In this document: piece after piece, positions 8,290 through 13,573 of the stretch
Numbering within the stretch: position 1 is the first letter of the stretch
Layout: every line of letters starts with the position of its first letter
Source: Treponema sp.
GTDB taxonomy: Bacteria; Spirochaetota; Spirochaetia; Treponematales; Breznakiellaceae
NCBI GenBank assembly: GCA_031271075.1
Contig: JAISWN010000346.1
Coordinates: forward strand, 1-13,573
Reading direction: 5' to 3'
Length of the DNA: 13,573 bases
Translations under genes and position numbers: made by a program
Notes under the pieces: model-generated
The model's database searches: none
Told to the model about the DNA's origin: nothing
The model's input: only the letters and a program-made list of their open reading frames with translations

Positions 8290-9179
8290 GTTCGGGTTTT
8301 AATTCGGGTTTTTTTGAAGGCCTAAGGGGCGGCATATCCCGGTTATTCAAAAAACCGGGCCCTTCAAAGACAGGTTCCTCGGCGGCCAGGCAGGAAGCCC
8401 GGAACACTCAACCGGGCCGCAAAGGGGCGGAGGATCCCCTGCGGATTGACCAAAAGACCATCAGATCCCTGGAATCGGATAAGAAGGAGATGATCCTGGG
8501 TATTGTGGAGCTGTCCGATACCACGGTTAAGGAGGTGATGGTTCCCCGGACCGACACGGTGTTCCTGTCGGTTAACGATTCCCGGGACGCCCTCCTGGCC
8601 CGTATCGCCGAGAGCGAACATTCCCGGTTCCCGGTCTTTGAGGAGACCATCGACAAGGTGATAGGGATACTCTACGTCAAGGACGTGCTCAGATCCCTGG
8701 TGAAGGAGGAGCCCTTCGATGTAAGGAAGCTGCTCCGCAAGCCCTTCTTCGTGCCGGTTTCCATGCATATCGACCGCCTCCTGCGGGAACTCCGGCGCCG
8801 CAAGGTTCATATTGCCGTAATAGTGGACGAGTACGGCGGGATTTCGGGGATCGTCTGCATGGAAGATATCATCGAGGAAATAGTGGGGGACATACAGGAC
8901 GAATTCGACCACGAAACCGAGGATATCCTTAAACTGGGGGAGGGAACCTGGCTCTGCGAAGCCCGGGTGAATCTGGAGGATCTGTCAAAGGAACTGGACC
9001 TGGAACTTCCGGTGGAGGATTTCGATACCCTGGGGGGGTTTGTTTTCGATCTCTTCGGCAAGATCCCGGTTCGCTACGAGAAGGCCGCGTACAAGGGGAA
9101 CAACTTTATTATCCAGGAAATGGACGGGCACAAGATCAATTCGGTTAAAATAATTCTGAAAAAAGAGGAGGCTTCATGA
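8286..9179 (+). CDS. CorC/TlyC-like CBS-domain protein
   Basis: Cytoplasmic protein with two CBS domains and a CorC_HlyC transporter-associated domain; relatives are called CorC (magnesium/cobalt efflux) or TlyC (hemolysin C, a historical name). The 297 residues break down as a variable basic N-terminus (1-50), a helical lead with MVPRTD (85-90), CBS 1 (about 85-140), CBS 2 (about 150-205, with VIVDEYGGISGIV) and the C-terminal CorC_HlyC domain (about 215-292, with FDTLGGFVFDLFG). There is no DUF21 membrane domain, so it belongs to the short, soluble class. The start ATG 8286 overlaps the ybeY stop (ATGA) and has AAAGGAAAGG just before it. Hemolytic activity should not be assumed; a role in divalent-cation or envelope homeostasis is inferred from the family. 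Confidence 0.92.
   Translation: MSSGFNSGFFEGLRGGISRLFKKPGPSKTGSSAARQEARNTQPGRKGAEDPLRIDQKTIRSLESDKKEMILGIVELSDTTVKEVMVPRTDTVFLSVNDSRDALLARIAESEHSRFPVFEETIDKVIGILYVKDVLRSLVKEEPFDVRKLLRKPFFVPVSMHIDRLLRELRRRKVHIAVIVDEYGGISGIVCMEDIIEEIVGDIQDEFDHETEDILKLGEGTWLCEARVNLEDLSKELDLELPVEDFDTLGGFVFDLFGKIPVRYEKAAYKGNNFIIQEMDGHKINSVKIILKKEEAS
9165..9171 (+). promoter_or_regulatory. Strong ribosome binding site of the TPR gene
   Basis: GAGGAGG ends four bases before ATG 9176, inside the end of the CorC-like gene. It is the best Shine-Dalgarno match in the window and fixes the start of the TPR gene. Confidence 0.8.
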
Positions 9180-11161
9180 AAGGGAAGCTCCTTCCGGGGG
9201 GGCTGTTTCTCCTCCTCTTCGCCTTTTTCTGCGGTACCGGGCCGGAAGCCCAAAGCCCCTCCGGCGCGGCCTCCTGGTACGAGCGGGGCCGGGCGGCCAT
9301 GCTGGAGGAGGACTGGTACACCGCCGCGGAAGCCTTTATGGAGTGCCTCAACCTTAATCCCGCCCATGCGGAGGGGACGATTGCCCTGGCGGAGTGTTAC
9401 TACGAACTGGAGGAATTTGACGAGGCCCTGGTCTGGGTACGGAAGGCCCGGCTCTTGGCCCGGGGGGATATGTCGGCGGCCAACCTGGAAGTTTCCACCC
9501 TCATTGCCCTGGGCCGCCTGGACGCCGCCCAGTCCCTTGTCCGGGACATCCTTTCCCGGGAACCCTACAACCGGGAAGCCCTGTTCGCCTCCGGGGAGAT
9601 GGAAGTGGCCCGGGGGCAGAACGCCGAGGCGGCCCTGCGTTTCCGGGAAGCGGTGCGCCGCTACCCCGACGATCGCCGGCTCCTCATCTCCCTGGCCCTG
9701 GTGCTGGGATCCCTGGGGGACGGGGAGAACGCCCGTTCCTACATTGAACGGGCCCTGGAACAGCACCCGGAGGATTACCGGGTCTATTACTACGCCGCCT
9801 ACCTGGACGCCCAGGCCGGCCGGAACAGGGAAGCCCTCCGCTACGCCGAGGAAACCCTGCGCTGGCGGCCGGACTACGCCCCCGCCCTGAGCCTCCTGGC
9901 CTCCCTGCGTTACCGTGCCGGCCAGTACGAGGAGACGATACGCCTTGCCGATACCCTTATCGGCCGGAACCGGGAGGATATCTCCGCCTGGTACCTCAAG
10001 GGCATCGCCCATGTCCGGATGGGACGCGGGGCCGACGGGATCCGGATTTTTTCCGAGGCCCTTTCCGTCAACGGGGAGGACGAGTTTATCCGGGCGAATT
10101 TGGAAGATATCCTCATCTCCTCCACCCCCATAGAAGATCCCCAGCGGCAGCGCTGGGCCAATTGGCATTTTGCCCGGGGCCGGGACTACCGTTCCCGGAA
10201 CTTGTCGGGGGAGGCCCTGTTTGAATACCGCCGGGGCCTCCGGCTTAACCCCTACGCCCGGGATCGGCGGGACTACGCGGAAATCCTCCGCCTCCAGGGT
10301 TACCCTTCCCGTTACCTGGAGGAGCTTCGTTTCCTTCAGGAACTGGGCCAGGCCGACCGGACCCTTAACGACGCGGTAGAAGCCTACGGCGCCCTTTTGT
10401 CGAATACCCTGCCCCGGCGCTGGCAGATCGATCCGGTGGAGGCCGCCAGACCCCACTGGAACGTGGCGGTTTTTTCCACCGCCTCCCCGTTCGGCTTTTT
10501 CCACCCTGACGGCGGGCTTACGGCCGCGGCCCTGATACGGGAATTCCTCAGCCACGACCGGAACATGATCCCCATGGCACTGGAGCCGCGGCAGCCTTCC
10601 TTCTCCCAGGCCTACCGTATCGCCCGGGAAGCGGGGGCGGATTACTTCCTCATGGTTTCGGTAGTGGAAAACGATCGGGATATTTCGGTAAAAGGGGAAC
10701 TCTTTGTCGGCAGAACCGGTTCTCCCGCCGCGAGCTTCTCCGCCCACCGTACCGGCCCCGACCGGCTCAGAAATGCTGTCCGGGGCCTAGTGGAACAGCT
10801 AGCCGCCTCCCTGCCCATCCGGGGGGAACTTATCCTCCGGCGGCAGGCCCAGGGCCTCATCGACAAGGGCAGGGTTGACGGCCTTAAACCGGAACAGAGC
10901 TTCGACGTGGTAAAGAAGGGGCAGGTCAGGGTACTGAACGAGGGGATCGGCCTTGCCTACAGCCCCGAGGACGTGGTGGGAACCTTTACGATCACCGAAG
11001 CCGACGAGGAAGTAGCGGCCGGAACCCTTGCCAGGAACGGCTTCTTCGACCGTATTGAGCCGGGGGACGAACTCATACTCCAGGATAAAACGAAAGAGCC
11101 CCCCCGGGAGGAAAGCGCCGCGAACCCGGAACTCCGTTCCCTCCTGCGACGGCTGCGCTGA
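9176..11161 (+). CDS. Exported TPR protein with a TolB/FlgT-like C-terminal half
   Basis: Probable periplasmic protein of unknown function, 661 residues. The N-terminus (1-25) is a signal peptide, probably cut near PEA-QS; the Cys at 19 has FF before it, so it is not a good lipobox. Residues about 30-400 are helical TPR repeats, with typical A-E-A-L/NP spacing: a unit starting near SWYERGRAAMLEEDWYTAAE, units near 64-95, 133-162, 168-197, 203-232, 237-265 and 271-300, and another pair near 328-385. Residues about 426-550 (WNVAVFSTASPFG, then ADYFLMVSVVEND) resemble the TolB-N/FlgT-middle alpha/beta fold. About 551-636 (GLIDKGRVDGLKPEQSFDVVKKG ... IEPGDELIL) resemble the SH3-like FlgT C-terminal domain. 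Those two matches are by eye and tentative. The start is fixed by GAGGAGG and by ATGA overlap with the CorC-like gene. It is the last gene of the operon; I see no clear terminator after it. Confidence 0.85.
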   Translation: MKGKLLPGGLFLLLFAFFCGTGPEAQSPSGAASWYERGRAAMLEEDWYTAAEAFMECLNLNPAHAEGTIALAECYYELEEFDEALVWVRKARLLARGDMSAANLEVSTLIALGRLDAAQSLVRDILSREPYNREALFASGEMEVARGQNAEAALRFREAVRRYPDDRRLLISLALVLGSLGDGENARSYIERALEQHPEDYRVYYYAAYLDAQAGRNREALRYAEETLRWRPDYAPALSLLASLRYRAGQYEETIRLADTLIGRNREDISAWYLKGIAHVRMGRGADGIRIFSEALSVNGEDEFIRANLEDILISSTPIEDPQRQRWANWHFARGRDYRSRNLSGEALFEYRRGLRLNPYARDRRDYAEILRLQGYPSRYLEELRFLQELGQADRTLNDAVEAYGALLSNTLPRRWQIDPVEAARPHWNVAVFSTASPFGFFHPDGGLTAAALIREFLSHDRNMIPMALEPRQPSFSQAYRIAREAGADYFLMVSVVENDRDISVKGELFVGRTGSPAASFSAHRTGPDRLRNAVRGLVEQLAASLPIRGELILRRQAQGLIDKGRVDGLKPEQSFDVVKKGQVRVLNEGIGLAYSPEDVVGTFTITEADEEVAAGTLARNGFFDRIEPGDELILQDKTKEPPREESAANPELRSLLRRLR

Positions 11162-11164
11162 TCA

Positions 11165-11291
11165 TGCCAGGAGGCCCTGACCAACATCGAAAAACACTCC
11201 GGGATCCGCCGGGTAAAAGGGAACAGCCCGCAGGCAAAGCAGCGGGAAAACCTCAAGGGTAATGGTCCGTGTCGAAACACCTCTTCTCTAA
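11165..11291 (+). pseudogene. Remnant of a sensor histidine kinase (NarL/DesK-type), internally deleted
   Basis: Directly after the TPR stop, the frame from 11165 reads CQEALTNIEKHSG, a near-textbook N-box of the HATPase domain of NarX/DesK-class histidine kinases (usual form: VQEALTN..KHS). After HSG the similarity stops and the frame ends at 11339 without kinase features. In another frame, about 11244-11291 reads GKTSRVMVRVETPLL followed by TAA, which resembles the usual last strand and end of such a kinase. I infer that most of the gene was lost up to the TPR stop, that the part between the N-box and the C-terminus was also deleted, and that the frame was broken. The N-box match is the firm part; the C-terminal piece is tentative. 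No response-regulator gene is visible nearby. Confidence 0.5.
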
Positions 11292-11313
11292 GGCAACCAT
11301 GTTTATCGTATCC

Positions 11314-11490
11314 TTATGCCCCGAATAGATCCGTATGACGGATCGTTTTTCTAAATCCCAAAGGGCGATTTTGTGGTAAATAAAGCGCGTAATACAAGGC
11401 CGTCACATTGCCCTTGTTTTCCGGCAGCGGGAATGTGCCAATTTCGGAAGCTGTTTCTATATTAGACTTGTTCGAGAACCCGGTTGGTTC
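11314..11490 (-). pseudogene. Fragment of an unrecognised gene, minus strand
   Basis: The minus strand is open for 58 codons from 11490 down to TAA at 11314-11316. It has no ATG start and reads protein-like in its second half (for example ALYYALYLPQNRPLGFRK and IRHTDLFGA at the end). It lies in the same frame as, and directly after, the TGA at 11491-11493 that ends the coiled-coil fragment upstream, but I cannot say whether both belonged to one gene. Its first codons come from one arm of the inverted repeat. No family recognised. It could be the C-terminus of a gene cut by the repeat, or a chance open frame. Confidence 0.3.
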
Positions 11491-11501
11491 TCAAACAAGT
11501 C
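11465..11501. repeat. Inverted repeat, 16-bp arms, 5-nt loop
   Basis: GACTTGTTCGAGAACC (11465-11480) pairs with GGTTCTCAAACAAGTC (11486-11501) at 15 of 16 positions around the loop CGGTT. No T-run follows on either strand, so it is a poor terminator. It lies within the open minus-strand frame and supplies the last codons and TGA of the upstream fragment. It could be a small palindromic interspersed element or a scar of a mobile element. No second copy lies in this window. Confidence 0.75.
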
Positions 11502-12134
11502 CATTATATGATGGTTTCATATAGAAAGATGCTAATTCTTTTATATAATTATTCACATCTTTCAACTGTGTTTCAAGTATTGTCTTCTTTTCAGCAAGAC
11601 TTTGCAGTTCCTGTTCGATCTCTGCTAATTTTTTTTCTTTTTCGAACCCCTCTTTCTCGATCTTGTTAATATTATAATCTCCAATGCCTTCCTGCAATTT
11701 TGAAAAAGCTCTATTTTATGATCAAAGAGATTTTTTTCAGAATCTTTTTCTGTTTTAAGTTTTCCAGACCTTCACGAAGCCGGTTCATTTTTACTTCCGA
11801 TTCAGCATAGAGGGTATCTCGCAGGGTAGCAATAATGCTTTCACTTATATCAGTCATCTTTTGCCTAAATTCCGGCTGCAGTGACGAAAAGATGAAATCG
11901 TCAATTAGACGTTTGCGCTGAGGCTTTGCATGGGTATGCTCTGTTATCCTGCTTACCAAGCCTTCGATTGCGCCACGCTGTTTGTTTTGCATCATGGGAA
12001 TATATTGAGCAGCCTGCTCATCATACTTATTGATGGTATTCATATTCGTCGTCACCTGCTGCATTGCCAAGCTCCCGTTTGATATCTGCCCTGAAATTCC
12101 CAAACATCATTAATGCTTGATTGTATGCGCTGAA
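11491..12134 (-). pseudogene. Frameshifted remnant of an AT-rich gene coding a long helical/coiled-coil protein
   Basis: Several minus-strand pieces in different frames look like one decayed gene. Piece 1 (12134-12030) reads AYNQALMMFGNFRADIKREL and an acidic end. Piece 2 (about 12060-11711) reads YDEQAAQYIPMMQNKQRGAI, then PQRKRLIDDFIF. Its frame shifts at a run of seven A (plus-strand T, 11731-11737) into piece 3 (FDHKIELFQNCRKAL). Piece 4 (11697-11491) is a strongly charged coiled coil, for example EKEKKLAEIEQELQSLAEKK. The order, helical character and homopolymer at one break suggest at least three frameshifts. The base composition is much poorer in G+C than the operon (bases 11521-11580 have 14 G/C of 60, against 37 of 60 at 9181-9240), suggesting transfer. 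The helical tail reminds me of C-terminal parts of dynamin-like GTPases, but no GTPase motif is left, so the family stays open. Confidence 0.5.
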
Positions 12135-12462
12135 TCAGCGTATCAGGCAGATCCGCAGCGTTCTCAAGCTCACCCAGGCAAACTTTGCGGCGGTTATTTC
12201 CGTATCCAAGGGCTATATTGCGGATTTGGAAATCGGCGCCCGCATGGTCAACGACCGGATCGTCAAACTGGTCTCTGCCTCCTTTAATGTGAATGACCGC
12301 TGGCTCAGGGACGGCGAGGGGGAGATGTTCACCGAAGACCCCGCCGAAGGTTTCACCAAGCTGCTCGGCCTTTACCGGGAGCTTTCCCCCGAGTACCAGA
12401 AATTCATTATGAACCAGATTACCCAGCTTCTTGATATCCAGGCCCGGAACAAAAAAACCTGA
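12121..12462 (+). CDS. XRE-family helix-turn-helix regulator, small
   Basis: A 113-residue putative DNA-binding protein. An XRE (Cro/C1-type) domain fills residues 4-68: RIRQIRSVLKLTQANFA, then the recognition-helix region VSKGYIADLEIGARMVNDR, then FNVNDRWLRDGEGEMF, an ending common in small stand-alone regulators of Firmicutes and spirochaetes. The C-terminal part (about 74-113) is helical (GFTKLLGLYRELSPEYQKFI) and may mediate dimerisation. TTG 12121 is the only reasonable start, as a stop (TGA) lies directly before it, and I see no Shine-Dalgarno. A weak promoter may use TTGATA at 12079-12084. The first bases overlap antisense coding remnants, so the natural 5' end may have been lost. It may be intact but silent, or serve as regulator of a lost neighbour; the target is unknown. 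Confidence 0.75.
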   Translation: MYALNQRIRQIRSVLKLTQANFAAVISVSKGYIADLEIGARMVNDRIVKLVSASFNVNDRWLRDGEGEMFTEDPAEGFTKLLGLYRELSPEYQKFIMNQITQLLDIQARNKKT

Positions 12463-12528
12463 GCCCAAACCGCGCTGCAAAACAGGCCGGTTCGGGGAAT
12501 CGTTCGTCTATATGGCATTATAGGGGGG

Positions 12529-12565
12529 CCGGTTTGTCGCCTGGCGCTAAACTACCGGTTTTTTT
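12529..12565 (+). terminator. Possible intrinsic terminator of the XRE gene
   Basis: CCGG (12529-12532) can pair with CCGG (12555-12558) and TTTG (12533-12536) with TAAA (12548-12551), leaving CTA bulged. CGC (12538-12540) pairs with GCG (12544-12546) around a 3-nt loop. Seven T follow at 12559-12565. It lies 66 bases behind the XRE stop and overlaps the 3' end of the convergent WYL gene. The stem is imperfect. Confidence 0.4.
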
Positions 12566-13573
12566 GCGTCCTTTGCCGCGTTGCTTCTCTGCCCCATGGT
12601 TTCGATGTGTTCCCGCCAATCCGCCACAAGTCCCGGCGGCTCCAGGGGAAGGGCGTTGCCGCCCCGGGACAGCGCCCATTCAAGAACTTTTTCGTGCTGG
12701 CTGCTTGAAAACTCGACGGTGACGCAGGTTTTGCCGTTTTCAATAAATTCCTCGACCCGCTGGTCTTCGGCCCACCGGCGTTCCTCGGCCCAGACCACGG
12801 CTTCCTCATAAAAGTTGACCCGGTAACGTTTCCGTTCCGCGCCTTTGAAAACGCCGAAGTAGGAATCGCCGGTTTCGCTGCGGTAATCAAAGTCTTTTGG
12901 GAGCTTGAAGGTTTCGGCGGTGACGGCGGCGTTTTTCATGCGGGCAAGGGAAAAAATGCGGCGGGCGGCGCGGTTTTCGTCCCGGGCGGAGAGAAACCAT
13001 GCGCCGGCGTCAAAGAGGAGCTGGTAAGGATGAACCCGGCGCGGGCGGGGCTCTTCGTCCCAGGCGCCGGTATAGTCAAAGGTGATGACGCGGTTGTCCC
13101 GCAGGGCCTTTATAACGATTTGCCAGAGATCGTTTTCAACGGGAGCCGCGGCAAGCCGGGGCACGACAACGCGGTCTTCGTGTCAGCCGGGGTTCTTTGT
13201 ATCCGATTTTGCGGCGCCCAGGGGAGCGCCGATTACTTCCAGCAGTTGCCGGGCGGTCTCATAGAGAGGCGTTTTTTTATAGAGGATGAGGAGATTTTTC
13301 ACCAGCCCCAGGGCCAGCATTTCCTCCGCCGTGGCGTAACCGGCAGAAAGGCGCCAAGTTTTTTCCTCGTAGTAATAGCCGTTACGGGCGTGGTCAAAGA
13401 CAATCGGCGCGTTCAGCATGACCCGCATAAAGTCGATGTCCCGGTTGATGGACGATTCGCTTGTCTCGTAGGCTTCGGCGAGGGTCCGGGAATTGGGGTA
13501 GGTTCCCGATGCTATCTGCCGGTCAATAAAATATATCCGCGGCAATGCGGTTTTGGGCAGTTCTTTCCGTGTT
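12547..13573 (-). pseudogene. WYL-domain transcriptional regulator, interrupted by one in-frame TGA; 5' end outside window
   Basis: WYL regulators join an N-terminal HTH DNA-binding domain to a ligand-sensing WYL domain. The minus strand is open from 13572 to 13186 (129 residues), then has TGA at 13183-13185, then stays in the same frame for 211 residues to TAG at 12547-12549. Together this is ~341 residues, a normal length for the family. The first part holds LPKTALPRIYFIDRQIASG and an HTH (NSRTLAEAYETSESSINRDI). The second holds the WYL core, with ITFDYTGAWDEE, RRVHPYQLLFDAGAWFLS and RRIFSLARMKN. The stop falls in the interdomain linker just before HEDRVVVP; I think relatives carry Trp or another residue there (TGG to TGA would be one change). 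The frame is still open at the window edge and no good start is visible, so the true start lies a few codons outside. It may be a recent pseudogene, a two-piece expression, readthrough or a base error. Confidence 0.8.

Noticed and set aside
9232..9234. Lipoprotein signal (Cys 19) in the TPR protein
   Set aside because: The residues before Cys are Phe-Phe, which do not fit a lipobox even in its looser spirochaete form; a type I signal peptide fits better.
9074..10747. A 557-codon open frame on the minus strand
   Set aside because: It is antisense to the TPR gene, which has a signal peptide, TPR repeats and a strong ribosome site. The antisense product is Gly/Pro/Val-rich without recognisable motifs, a common effect of high GC at third positions.
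12052..12480. Minus-strand frame of 142 codons opposite the XRE gene
   Set aside because: The plus strand has a clear HTH domain; the antisense sequence has no family features.
12517..12522. A TATAAT on the minus strand downstream of the WYL gene
   Set aside because: No -35 element at a useful distance and no minus-strand gene directly after it.
13183..13185. TGA as a selenocysteine codon in the WYL gene
   Set aside because: WYL regulators have no conserved Cys or redox site at this linker, and I see no convincing hairpin directly behind the codon.

Overview
The window looks like a piece of chromosome from a high-GC spirochaete, most likely a Treponema of the termite-gut type (T. primitia or T. 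azotonutricium-like). This is an inference from gene content and order: uvrA next to an LptD-like outer-membrane gene, then PhoH, 7TM-HD, YbeY, CorC/TlyC and a TPR protein in one tight run. The protein style (long LptD with an odd N-terminus, treponemal-type WYL regulator) also fits. No rRNA or tRNA gene, CRISPR array or complete insertion sequence was seen.

Layout. 1-714 is the 3' part of uvrA. It overlaps the start of an LptD/OstA-like gene (711-4406) by ATGA. A hairpin at 4409-4446 follows. It looks like a terminator, and a consensus-like promoter (4427-4455) lies within it. Then comes a compact operon, 4477-11161: phoH-like, 7TM-HD (PgpH-like c-di-AMP phosphodiesterase candidate), ybeY, corC/tlyC-like, and a secreted TPR protein with a TolB/FlgT-like C-terminal half. 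Every junction in this operon overlaps (23, 4, 4 and 4 bases), so translational coupling is expected. PhoH (YbeZ-type) and YbeY act in rRNA and ribosome maintenance, and YbeY-PhoH-CorC neighbourhoods are widely conserved in bacteria. The window therefore joins RNA metabolism, second-messenger turnover and envelope or ion functions in one transcript.

From 11162 to the end the character changes. 11165-11291 holds an internally deleted, out-of-frame remnant of a sensor histidine kinase. About 11314-12134 on the minus strand is AT-rich and holds fragments of one or two broken genes spread over three frames, with a near-perfect 16-bp-armed inverted repeat in the middle. 12121-12462 (+) is a small XRE-type regulator that still looks intact, with a possible terminator behind it. 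12547-13573 (-) is a WYL-domain regulator broken by a single in-frame TGA and running off the window. This right-hand 2.4 kb reads as an accessory, decaying region beside a conserved core.

I found no convincing new system. The points most worth checking are a SAP-like helical module in the periplasmic N-terminus of the LptD homologue, the promoter built into a terminator hairpin, the single-stop WYL gene, and the nature of the AT-rich remnant and its palindrome.
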